Assembly: GCA_038728585.1 (NCBI GenBank)
Contig: JAVYTR010000005.1
Coordinates: forward strand, 59,063-123,062
DNA length: 64,000 nucleotides
Source: Conexivisphaerales archaeon
Lineage (GTDB): Archaea > Thermoproteota > Nitrososphaeria > Conexivisphaerales > DTJL01
Reading direction: 5' to 3'
Part shown: piece after piece, positions 51,007-58,512 of the stretch
How positions within the stretch are numbered: the stretch's first letter is position 1
Layout: the number at the start of each line of letters is the position of its first letter
Program-made: the position numbers and the translations under genes
Notes under the pieces: model-generated
Told to the model about the DNA's origin: nothing
The model's database searches: none
The model's input: the letters and a program-made list of their open reading frames with translations, nothing else

Positions 51007-51621
51007 ATGATGCACCAACTACACTTAAAAACACATAACAGAGTAGCCATACGAGCTGAAAGTCCTTTGCATTCTGACAGGCTGATAATCTGCATCACAG
51101 GCATGCCAGGGGCTGGTAAGACAACAGCCATCTCAGGACTCAATCGGCTTGAGTTTGAGAGCGTCAGCATGGGAGATGTGGTAAGAGAAGAAGCAAAGAA
51201 AAGAGGATTCGGCCTCGATGCTGAGGGGCAGAGAAGGACTCAGAAGCTTCTGAGAGATGAGGGAGGTCCTGGTGCGATAGCCGAGCTGTGCGCAAGAAAG
51301 ATAGTCGAAAGAGGGTTGAAGAGGGTACTGATCGATGGCGTAAGGTCGATCGAAGAGGTAAAGACCTTCAGCAGGATAGGCACTGTCAAGATACTCTGCA
51401 TTCATGCTTCGCCTCCAAAGAGGTTCGAGTATCTTAGCACGAGAGGACGTAAGGATGACCCGAGGGATAGAGAGGAGTTTGAGAGGAGGGATAACACAGA
51501 GCTGGCTCTAGGGGTCGGCAACGTTATAGCCCTGGCAGACAGGGTTGTTGAGAACGAAGTGATATCTGTCGAAGAATTGCAGAGAAGTGTTGAAAAGATA
51601 GTTGGTAACTGGCTATCTTGA
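51007..51621 (+). CDS. P-loop NTPase of the UPF0200 / dephospho-CoA-kinase-like type
   Basis: A 204-residue (outer start) kinase-like protein. Walker A is ICITGMPGAGKTTAIS near residue 28-43, followed by VSMGDVVREEAKKRGFGLDAEGQ near 54-76, the signature of archaeal UPF0200 proteins, and VLIDGVRSIEEVK near 108. It probably phosphorylates a nucleotide or cofactor; a dephospho-CoA kinase role has been proposed for relatives but is not settled. ATG 51007 has an AT box at 26 bases; TTG 51067 would remove the odd first 20 residues. It precedes a COG1325 gene by 6 bases. Confidence 0.82.
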   Translation: MMHQLHLKTHNRVAIRAESPLHSDRLIICITGMPGAGKTTAISGLNRLEFESVSMGDVVREEAKKRGFGLDAEGQRRTQKLLRDEGGPGAIAELCARKIVERGLKRVLIDGVRSIEEVKTFSRIGTVKILCIHASPPKRFEYLSTRGRKDDPRDREEFERRDNTELALGVGNVIALADRVVENEVISVEELQRSVEKIVGNWLS

Positions 51622-51627
51622 CCAGTT

Positions 51628-52041
51628 ATGAAGGATATAGGGGTCAGGTGCGAAGCATATGCCAGGCTGAACCCGTCGGAGAGCCAAGCTGTTCTTGAAA
51701 ATGCGCTGAAGCTTCTAGCTTATCCTGAAGTCAATTCTGAATCAAAGATGGTTGGTGACGAATTACACGTATCTTTTTCAGGTCCATCGACACTGAAGAA
51801 GCTGCGTGAGCAGGCAGCTGCAAGGAGAGTCAGGTCAGTTCTCAGGCGTCTGATATTAACCAGTTACAGAGATGGCAAAGTTATTCTTATGCTCAACAGG
51901 CAGGCCCTAACTGCTGGTATTATAGCCTTCGTCGAGACTGAAGCAGAATCACCTCTTGGTCCTGTATATCTTGTCATTTATTCTGATGATATCCAGACTC
52001 TATCTGATTACTTGACTAGCGAAAAGCAGTTTCATAGGTGA
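51628..52041 (+). CDS. RNA-binding protein of COG1325 (exosome-linked family)
   Basis: A 137-residue protein with the COG1325 pattern: VRCEAYARLNPSESQAVLENALKLL near residues 5-30, LREQAAARRVRSVLRRLI near 59-76 and KVILMLNRQALTAGIIAFVETEAESPLGPVYLVI near 84-116. The family is predicted to bind RNA and to belong to the archaeal exosome context. It is co-transcribed with the UPF0200 gene. Its 3' end overlaps the rnz gene end by 10 bases in the opposite orientation. Confidence 0.8.
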   Translation: MKDIGVRCEAYARLNPSESQAVLENALKLLAYPEVNSESKMVGDELHVSFSGPSTLKKLREQAAARRVRSVLRRLILTSYRDGKVILMLNRQALTAGIIAFVETEAESPLGPVYLVIYSDDIQTLSDYLTSEKQFHR

Positions 52042-52943
52042 AGAGGTATCTCGAACTGCGATAAATCCTCTGCAGCAACAACATCCTCATGGTATTTTCT
52101 TGCTTCTTCGACCATTTTGCTCACTTGGCTTATCCTCTGGCTGAAGTGTGTTAACACCAGCTTTCCTACCCCGGCAGCAGCAGCCAGCTTTGCAGCCTCA
52201 GCAGCTGTGGAATGTCCAAACCTCCTGGCTTCTTCTGCATACTCCTCTGAATAAGTGCTGTCGAATATGAGCAGGTCCACACCATTGAAGAAGTTCTGCA
52301 GTCTCTTGACAGGTCTTGTATCTCCTGAATACCCGAAGCTTCTCCCCCTTCTTGGAGGCCCAACCACTTCTTCAGGCCTTATCTTCTTTCCGTTCAGCCA
52401 CACACTTCTGCCATGCTGGAGCTTCTGCCACAAAGGACCCCTAGGTATCCCTAAAGCCATAGCCTTCTCAGGGTAGAATTTACCAGGTCTCTCCCTCTCG
52501 TCAAGTCTGAAGCTGTACGCTTCATCATGGTGGGAAGCTCTGGCAGCTCTTATCACATATTCATCACTCTTGAGCAAGACTCCCTGTCTTACCTCTGTGA
52601 ACTCCACATCATACCCCAGGTTTGAATTCAGTCTCCCAAGGACAAAATCGACCATCTCTTTGACTTTTGAAGGTGCTATGAGCTTCACGGGCTTCTCTCT
52701 TCCATGCAGAGACATGCTCAGAAGAAGGCCGAAGATGCCGAGCACATGGTCTCCATGTGAGTGACTTATGATTATCGTATCTGGCTGGTACTTTGAAATG
52801 TTGGCACTGATAAGTTGCCTTTGTGTACCTTCACCACAGTCGAAGAGGAATAGCTCTCCCTCTCTTTCAACCGCTATGCTGGGCAAACCCCTGCTTCTGC
52901 TAGGCATCGCAGCAGAGCTCCCGAGGACTGTAACTCTGAACAA
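52032..52943 (-). CDS. rnz: Ribonuclease Z
   Basis: A 303-residue tRNA 3' endonuclease that removes the tRNA trailer before CCA addition. The metallo-beta-lactamase motifs are present: SHSHGDHVLGIFGLLLSM near residue 60-77 (HxHxDH), ASHHDEAYSFRLDE near 136, FGYSGDTRP near 203 (Asp) and LTHFSQRI near 265. The flexible arm segment lies near 150-185. Its start lies 3 bases after trmG10 stops, so prs, trmG10 and rnz run as one leftward unit. Confidence 0.95.
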   Translation of the reverse strand: MFRVTVLGSSAAMPSRSRGLPSIAVEREGELFLFDCGEGTQRQLISANISKYQPDTIIISHSHGDHVLGIFGLLLSMSLHGREKPVKLIAPSKVKEMVDFVLGRLNSNLGYDVEFTEVRQGVLLKSDEYVIRAARASHHDEAYSFRLDERERPGKFYPEKAMALGIPRGPLWQKLQHGRSVWLNGKKIRPEEVVGPPRRGRSFGYSGDTRPVKRLQNFFNGVDLLIFDSTYSEEYAEEARRFGHSTAAEAAKLAAAAGVGKLVLTHFSQRISQVSKMVEEARKYHEDVVAAEDLSQFEIPLHL

Positions 52944-52946
52944 AGT

Positions 52947-53933
52947 TCATCTCCTCCTGAATACAGAAATCGTCCTCGTAAGATTCCTGTGCACATATAA
53001 ATCATGCCTGTACTGCAAAGCCAGGTCAACATCTTCCGATGGTAACTCTTTCGAGGGACTCATCATCAGGCAGATATCCCTACTCTTTAGCACTCTCTTC
53101 GCTTCCTTCATCAGGGAGACTCTGAGTTCTGACCTGTCTATTCCTAGGACAGAACTGCTCCTGCCATAGGGCAAGTCTGTTGCGATCGCATCAGCCCTCC
53201 TTATCGGCATCATCCTGGCATCAGCCATTACTATCTCTGAGTCATCTTTGGCAAAGTTTTCAAGATTCTTCATACAGCCCTCTACCATCTTCTTCGAAAG
53301 TTCCAGACCTATCGAATACGCTCCTATCACTGCTCCTTCTATCAGTATGCTTCCTGTTCCTGCAAGAGGGTCAAGAAGCACCTCTCCCTCCTTAACTTTG
53401 CTCAGGTTTACAAGCAGTCTGGCCAGTTTTGGGTGAAGTGCAGAAGGATGGAAGAAGGGTCTAGCTCTAGGCCTTCTGTCAACCCATCTTCTCTTGGCAA
53501 CACCTATCACCCTGCCAACCAATAAACAGGTTTCTGCCTTGATGATTCTAACTACGTTATCAGGATGCTCAAGCCTGACTGTGTATCCATTACCACAAAT
53601 CGTTTCACCGACTTCGGAATCTATCTTCAACTTTTCACTGCCATCAAACCCTATGCTATCAACCTTGAACGTCTGCCCATGCTCGAACCTTATGTTAGAA
53701 GCGCTTGCTAAAAGCTCATCGTTTGAGTGCAGAATATCAAAGACCCTACCAACTTCTCTTGTTAAAGCCAGCCTGGCAAAGACCTGCTCGGGTAATTCTG
53801 GAGTTTCCAAGACAACAATCTTTTCATCAATTATTTCGACGTTTGAAGAGATGCCATAGCACTCCAGAAGCGATAATATCTCTTTTCTGGCAAGTTCATA
53901 GTCGGGACCGCTCAACAGCGCATAAAACTTCAT
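52947..53933 (-). CDS. trmG10: tRNA (guanine10-N2)-methyltransferase with THUMP domain
   Basis: A 328-residue methyltransferase of the Trm11/TrmG10 family. The first 160 residues hold a THUMP-type tRNA-binding region, followed by RRPRARPFFHPSALHPKLARLLVNLS near 152-178. The Rossmann loop is LLDPLAGTGSILIEGAVIGA near 187-206 and the catalytic motif is ATDLPYGRSS near 252-261 (DLPYG for the usual DPPYG). It methylates guanosine 10 of several tRNAs. It lies between prs and rnz with small spacing. Confidence 0.9.
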   Translation of the reverse strand: MKFYALLSGPDYELARKEILSLLECYGISSNVEIIDEKIVVLETPELPEQVFARLALTREVGRVFDILHSNDELLASASNIRFEHGQTFKVDSIGFDGSEKLKIDSEVGETICGNGYTVRLEHPDNVVRIIKAETCLLVGRVIGVAKRRWVDRRPRARPFFHPSALHPKLARLLVNLSKVKEGEVLLDPLAGTGSILIEGAVIGAYSIGLELSKKMVEGCMKNLENFAKDDSEIVMADARMMPIRRADAIATDLPYGRSSSVLGIDRSELRVSLMKEAKRVLKSRDICLMMSPSKELPSEDVDLALQYRHDLYVHRNLTRTISVFRRR

Positions 53934-53951
53934 TTTGGCTTCTGCAACCCT

Positions 53952-54839
53952 TCAAAGCCTCCTGATAAAGTCGCTGAGTAAATGACTGACGCTCACCTTG
54001 CTGTACTGGCTCGGGATTGTGTCTGTTGCGATTATCTCCTTCACACCTGCTTCTTTCATTCTCGACGCAGCAGAATCAGCCAGAACTGCATGGGTACATG
54101 CAACTCTGATGTCAGCGACTCCGTTCATCTTCAGGATCCTTGATGCTTCAGCGATTGACCCTCCAGTCGAGATCAGGTCATCAACTATTATCGCATTTTT
54201 ACCATTCAGCTGGACTTCGCCCTTGAAATGACTGCTGACCTTTCCTGTCACCCTATCCCTGCTCTTCTCCATGATGAGATAATCGCATCCTACCCTTGCT
54301 GCAAAAGTTTCCACCCTCACCTTTGCACCTTCATCAGGTGCTATTGCGATCAGGTTTGAAGTGTCAACATTGCTCTTGACGTATTCTGCGAGAACAGGCA
54401 CAGCTGAGAGGCTGTTGGCTGGGATGCTGAAATACCCGAGTCCTTCGACGTTGTGTATGTCAACTGTAAGAAACCTGACAACGCCCGAAGCCTCCAGAAG
54501 CTTTGCAACCGTCCTGACGCTTATCGCTTCTCCGTTCAGGTACATCCTGTGCTGCCTGGCATAAGCAAGATATGGTACTACAGCGACAACCCTGCTTCCC
54601 ATTTCTCTGAGAAGGTCTGAAATCAGGAAGAGCTGCATCAGGTTTGAATCCTGGGGAGGAGAGGTGGTCTGAACCAGTACAGCAAACTTCGCTATCCAAG
54701 GCTCAGGTATCCTTACGTAGTTCTCACCGTCAGGAAACCTTTTGTACTCTACATCGACAAGTCTTGCACGAAGCTCCTCTGCCATCTTCTTAGCAATTTC
54801 CTTTGATGAAGGACCAGCCACGACGCAAAAATCGTCCAA
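53952..54839 (-). CDS. prs: Ribose-phosphate diphosphokinase
   Basis: A 295-residue PRPP synthase that makes phosphoribosyl pyrophosphate for nucleotide synthesis. The fold is seen in CVVAGPSSKEIAKKMAEEL near residue 5, YKRFPDGENYVRI near 33-45, VVPYLAYARQHRMYLNGEAISV near 89-110 (catalytic flexible loop), VDIHNVEGLGYF near 127 and the PRPP-binding IIVDDLISTGGSIAEA near 214-229. The start is TTG 54839. A TATA-like agttaaaatatg on the minus strand (about 54870-54881) lies 38 bases upstream. It feeds the purine operon at 38-42 kb. Confidence 0.94.
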   Translation of the reverse strand: MDDFCVVAGPSSKEIAKKMAEELRARLVDVEYKRFPDGENYVRIPEPWIAKFAVLVQTTSPPQDSNLMQLFLISDLLREMGSRVVAVVPYLAYARQHRMYLNGEAISVRTVAKLLEASGVVRFLTVDIHNVEGLGYFSIPANSLSAVPVLAEYVKSNVDTSNLIAIAPDEGAKVRVETFAARVGCDYLIMEKSRDRVTGKVSSHFKGEVQLNGKNAIIVDDLISTGGSIAEASRILKMNGVADIRVACTHAVLADSAASRMKEAGVKEIIATDTIPSQYSKVSVSHLLSDFIRRL

Positions 54840-55058
54840 ATCCTAAACAGCAGACTGGCAATTCCATGCATATTTTAACTATACTAGCGAAGCCAGTCTG
54901 TCAACAGTCGTTATACATTTCAGAAAGAGGGCATCAAAGAACACTTTTGCAGCTACTGAAATTCTGATATTCTACGACAATCTTTGTAGCAGCTTTTCTT
55001 TCATTTTGCGAAAACAATTGGCATATAGTTTAAAAATACATCTAGCAAAGCTCGGGTT

Positions 55059-55271
55059 ATGTCGACGCAAACCTGTCCAGAATGCGGAAGTTCAATGTCT
55101 TATGACCTCGCCACCAAACACTTCACCTGCAAGAAGTGCGGGCTCTATGTTACAAGGGAACAGCTTTATGACCTCAGGATAAAGATCAGAGAAAGGGTTG
55201 AAAACGACAAGAGAAAGAGAAGACAGATGCAGGACGATTACCTAGAGTGGTGGCTTTCATCTAAGCATTGA
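55059..55271 (+). CDS. Small zinc-ribbon protein
   Basis: A 70-residue protein with an N-terminal zinc ribbon, C6-x2-C9 and C25-x2-C28 (TCPECGSS, TCKKCGLY), followed by a basic helical tail (LRIKIRERVENDKRKRRQMQDDYLEWWL). A clear TATA (gtttaaaaatac, about 55028-55039) sits 25 bases before the ATG, so it is an expressed small gene. Size and layout suggest a nucleic-acid-binding or regulatory protein, but no named family is recognised. Its 3' end overlaps the convergent cinA end by 11 bases. Confidence 0.8.
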   Translation: MSTQTCPECGSSMSYDLATKHFTCKKCGLYVTREQLYDLRIKIRERVENDKRKRRQMQDDYLEWWLSSKH

Positions 55272-56079
55272 ACGTCAGCTCGTAGTTCGAGTTTCTTTTA
55301 TCCAGCCATTCCTTAAAGGCTTTTACAGCATCATCTACTTCGCCTGCATTAACACCTCTGCCCGTGAACTGAACTATCACCTTGCTCACTCTTTCGTAAC
55401 CTGCAGGATGCGTCTTTATGTAAATATCAGGATACCTGCTGACAAGTTCAGATATTATACCGGCCATTGCAGCTTCAGGGACGCCATAGACTGTCACATC
55501 TATCCCCCTCACAACCTGCTTGCGGGATGAAATCATATCTGCAACATAGGTATCGAATATACCCTTCATTTCGTCAGGGACACCAGGCAAGCTGACAACA
55601 TTCGTGTCTTTCACCCTGACGAGTACACCTGGAGCAGTACCTACAGGGTTCTGAAGCGGTCTTGAATTTTCAGGTATAGTTGCCATCTTTCTCCTTCCTT
55701 CTGATACAGTCTTCTCGTCTACGGCCTGAAGGGTAGTGATCCCCCTCCTCTTCACAGACTCCTGAACCATCCTCATCGCCTCTTCGCTGAAAACCAGAGG
55801 CACTTTTGCAGCCTGAGCTATACCCTGGAGAGTCTTATCATCGTAAGTAGGCCCGAGACCTCCAGTGACTATCAACCATTCCTCTTTCCTGTTGCAGGCT
55901 TCTTCAACAGCTGCAGCAATTTCGCCAACGTCATCGCCTACAACAGTTATCCTCCTAACTCTGGCTCCTATCTCATACAATCTTCTGCTCAACCAGTTCG
56001 AGTTCGTGTCAAGAGTTCTCCCCATAAGTATTTCATTACCAACGCAGAGAATCTCAGCCAGCACCTGCTGCGAAGTCAT
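55261..56079 (-). CDS. CinA / molybdopterin-binding-fold protein
   Basis: A protein of about 272 residues of the CinA N-terminal (MoeA-like) family, active in homologues as a nicotinamide-nucleotide or ADP-ribose pyrophosphatase. Landmarks are LAEILCVGNEILMGRTLDTNSNWLSRRLYEIGARVRRITVVGDD (residues 7-50), VTGGLGPTYDDKT near 71 and LPGVPDEMKGIF near 165. I take ATG 56079; the frame continues to 56241 but that would enter the divergent gene. A TATA (aagttaatatcc) lies 31 bases upstream and is shared with the GPN gene. Confidence 0.88.
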   Translation of the reverse strand: MTSQQVLAEILCVGNEILMGRTLDTNSNWLSRRLYEIGARVRRITVVGDDVGEIAAAVEEACNRKEEWLIVTGGLGPTYDDKTLQGIAQAAKVPLVFSEEAMRMVQESVKRRGITTLQAVDEKTVSEGRRKMATIPENSRPLQNPVGTAPGVLVRVKDTNVVSLPGVPDEMKGIFDTYVADMISSRKQVVRGIDVTVYGVPEAAMAGIISELVSRYPDIYIKTHPAGYERVSKVIVQFTGRGVNAGEVDDAVKAFKEWLDKRNSNYELTFNA

Positions 56080-56103
56080 GGCATTCAACCAAACATTCAA
56101 AAG

Positions 56104-56116
56104 GATATTAACTTTA
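56104..56116. promoter_or_regulatory. Shared divergent TATA of the cinA and GPN genes
   Basis: The block atattaacttta sits midway between the cinA start at 56079 (about 31 bases) and the GPN start at 56135 (about 26 bases). One AT element seems to serve both directions. Confidence 0.45.
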
Positions 56117-56134
56117 GCCAGCTCTTCTATAGCC

Positions 56135-56893
56135 ATGTACAGTGTTTTTGTCGTCGGTACAGCCGGCTGCGGAAAGAGCCTTCTGACCAAATCTCTGAAG
56201 GACTGGTTCGTTATGAAAGGAGCCAATGTCATAACAGTCAATCTTGACCCAGGTGCAGAATCTCTGCCGTATGACCCGGATGTGGACGTAAGGCTTTATG
56301 TCGATATCCATGAGTTGATGCAGAGGTACCAGCTCGGACCCAATGGTGCACTTGTGCTTGCGACAGATATGGTTGCAACGAAGCTGAACGAGCTTCAGGA
56401 TGATGTGGATTCCTACAGGGCTGATTATGCTATATTCGACTCACCCGGTCAGGTCGAGCTCTTTGCATTCAGGCCTAGCGGTCAGGTCATTGCAAAGGGC
56501 CTTTCATCAGAAGAAAGGGCCCTTCTCTTCGTCTATGATGCATGGCTCTGCAATTCGCCTGAAAACTTTCTTGCTCTGTCTTTGCTTGCTTCCTCTGTCA
56601 AGCTCAGGTTCTCGATACCTTTGGTATCAGTTCTGAACAAAATAGACCTTGCAAAGCAGGAAGCTGAAAAGGTACTATCATGGTCTTCAGAACCAGAAAG
56701 GCTGCTCGATGACCTCTCTTCATCGCTTAAAGGGGAGGACCATTTGCTCTACACGTATCTTGCCGACGCTCTTGTGAAGGGGGAATTCATAGAAAGACTG
56801 ATTCCTGTTTCTGCAGCAACTACAGAAGGAATTGAAGATATAAGCGGCAGTCTCTCGATGCTCTTCCGCGGGGGAGAAGAATCGTTTGAGTAA
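56135..56893 (+). CDS. GPN-loop GTPase
   Basis: A 252-residue GTPase of the GPN/XAB1 family. The P-loop is VVGTAGCGKSLLTKSL near residue 5-20, the GPN loop itself is LGPNGALVLATDM near 68, IFDSPGQVELFAF near 97 is the DxxG region and VLNKIDLAKQEA near 166 is the base-recognition NKxD. Human homologues are needed for RNA polymerase II assembly; archaeal ones are probably similar in mechanism. ATG 56135 has a shared TATA at 26 bases; the open frame upstream of it lies antisense to cinA and is not coding. It is followed by hjc after 14 bases. Confidence 0.92.
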   Translation: MYSVFVVGTAGCGKSLLTKSLKDWFVMKGANVITVNLDPGAESLPYDPDVDVRLYVDIHELMQRYQLGPNGALVLATDMVATKLNELQDDVDSYRADYAIFDSPGQVELFAFRPSGQVIAKGLSSEERALLFVYDAWLCNSPENFLALSLLASSVKLRFSIPLVSVLNKIDLAKQEAEKVLSWSSEPERLLDDLSSSLKGEDHLLYTYLADALVKGEFIERLIPVSAATTEGIEDISGSLSMLFRGGEESFE

Positions 56894-56907
56894 AGGAGGG
56901 GTTTCGT

Positions 56908-57213
56908 CTGAATAACTACGCTTCAGGAAGGAATGCAGAGTATACCATAAAGAACCTTCTCATATCCAAGGGATACAGATTCATCATAAGAAGTGCTGGT
57001 TCACACAGCCCGATAGATTTGCTTGCAGCCGATGGCAAGAGAAAGCTTGCCATTCAGGTAAAGAGAAGAAAATACATATCGAAGGAAGAAAAGGCCCTTC
57101 TCCTCTCATGGGCAGCCTCGTTCGATGCTGCACCAGTTTTTGCAAGCAAAGTTGGAGGCAGGTGGACCTTCCATCTGGTGATGGAGAACAGCCTGAAGAA
57201 GATAGACGTGTGA
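56908..57213 (+). CDS. hjc: Holliday junction resolvase Hjc, apparent CTG start
   Basis: A 101-residue archaeal Hjc-type nuclease: GRNAEYTIKNLLISKGYRF gives E11, SPIDLLA gives D37, and AIQVKRRKY gives Q50 and K52. The usual E-x-K is Q-x-K here. No ATG, GTG or TTG exists between the upstream in-frame TGA (56887) and the core. The only later TTG (57019) would delete both E11 and D37. A strong AAAGGAGGGG at 56892-56900 lies 7 bases before CTG 56908, which is therefore the best start. It resolves recombination junctions. It is followed by the convergent M50 gene after 9 bases. Confidence 0.8.
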   Translation: MNNYASGRNAEYTIKNLLISKGYRFIIRSAGSHSPIDLLAADGKRKLAIQVKRRKYISKEEKALLLSWAASFDAAPVFASKVGGRWTFHLVMENSLKKIDV

Positions 57214-57222
57214 ACTGCCATA

Positions 57223-58461
57223 TCAAATTAGGTATGGTATCGTTAACAGCGCGAAGACGATGAATAGCATCAGCACACTTACAACGTTGCTCGTATTCCT
57301 TACAATCTTGCTGTCCCAGTCTGCATGAGTTATTGCTCTGAGCAAATGCCTGAATGCAACTCCTCCGTCAAAAGGACCAAGAGGTAGAGCGTTGAAGAGT
57401 GCAAGGTTAAGGTTGACGAACCACATCCAGAAGAGCAAGTTAGTCAGAGGAAAAGCAAGCACTCCGAGAGAGCTTGTGTAGAACATCTGCATCTGCTGGC
57501 TGAAAGGAACCTGTGATGCGACAAGGCTCGGAAAGACAAAGTACCTCGAGATGGAAAGAGGAGAGAATGCAAGAAAGCTCTTCAGAACCAGAGAAGGATT
57601 CTCTGCCGGGGTTATGCCAAGGTAGCCTATCGACCTGTTGTTAGGATTTGAAGCCAGAACCAGCTGACTGCTTTCCATAATTCCTGCGTGCTGGTATGTA
57701 ATTGTCAGAACCTCTCCCGGGTGTGTACTGGCCATGAATTGGCTCAGCTGCACAGTTGTATTGAGGGTTGTCGAATTCAGAGCAACAAGTATGTCTCCTG
57801 CTCGCAGGCCAGCAAGGTAAGTAGGGGAATTTGGTTCAACAGTAACAACAGCTATGCCACTTGGCGCTGATACTGGAATATACGTTGATACGACAAGCAG
57901 CATGAGAAGTAAAGATACGGCAGCAACAACGAAGTTGCTTCCTGCGCCTGCTGCAAGTATTCTTCCCGCAGTTCCTGGGGATGCCCTTTTCAGCTCCTCT
58001 TCATCAAGCTCCACAAACGCTCCTATAGGTATGAACAAAAGAAAGATCAGGCCAGAATCCTTGACCATAAATCCCTGCCTTCTTGCCATTATCCCATGTG
58101 AAGCCTCGTGGACTATCATAGCAGTCAGCAGTGCTATCCATCCGTAGACAATAGGGAGGTATGGGTTGAGACCTGGAAGTAACAAGTTTGCCTGTGGCCC
58201 TAAGCTTCTGACGAACTGGCTCAAGGCTGGTGTTGTCAGATACCTGAATATTGCAAACAGAGCCAGATATATCATCGCTGCAGCTATGACAGGCATGATG
58301 TAGAGGTAGAAATTTCCTAATGCTGGTGTCAGTCTGTTTCCTGCAAGCCTGTCCATCAGGTTTCTCCCCCTTCTTGTCTTGATCAGCAGAAGAGGGAACT
58401 TGAATTCTACATGCCTGAATCCCTCGGATGAATCTTCTCCTTCTCCATCTAACTGGCTCAA
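57223..58461 (-). CDS. Site-2 protease family zinc metallopeptidase (M50) with PDZ domain
   Basis: A 412-residue intramembrane protease. The zinc motif MIVHEASHGIMARRQG lies near residue 115, in the first catalytic helix, and LPLGPFDGGVAF near 355 gives the third ligand. Between these, residues about 200-270 form a PDZ-like domain (GIAVVTVEPNSPTYLAGLRAGDILVALN). There are about six membrane helices. Start TTG 58461 has a TATA-like gatattatgc 26 bases upstream on the minus strand. It cleaves membrane proteins within the bilayer; its substrate is unknown. Confidence 0.9.
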   Translation of the reverse strand: MSQLDGEGEDSSEGFRHVEFKFPLLLIKTRRGRNLMDRLAGNRLTPALGNFYLYIMPVIAAAMIYLALFAIFRYLTTPALSQFVRSLGPQANLLLPGLNPYLPIVYGWIALLTAMIVHEASHGIMARRQGFMVKDSGLIFLLFIPIGAFVELDEEELKRASPGTAGRILAAGAGSNFVVAAVSLLLMLLVVSTYIPVSAPSGIAVVTVEPNSPTYLAGLRAGDILVALNSTTLNTTVQLSQFMASTHPGEVLTITYQHAGIMESSQLVLASNPNNRSIGYLGITPAENPSLVLKSFLAFSPLSISRYFVFPSLVASQVPFSQQMQMFYTSSLGVLAFPLTNLLFWMWFVNLNLALFNALPLGPFDGGVAFRHLLRAITHADWDSKIVRNTSNVVSVLMLFIVFALLTIPYLI

Positions 58462-58512
58462 AAGTCGCCCCTACCTGTCATAATGCATAATATCTACTTT
58501 ATCTCTCTAGTC

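Noticed and set aside
55865..56134. N-terminal extension of the GPN GTPase
   Set aside because: These 90 codons are antisense to cinA, and a TATA box lies 26 bases before ATG 56135, the normal family start.
57019..57213. 64-codon version of the resolvase starting at TTG
   Set aside because: This start removes the catalytic residues E11 and D37; the longer frame from CTG 56908 has a strong ribosome site and the full fold.
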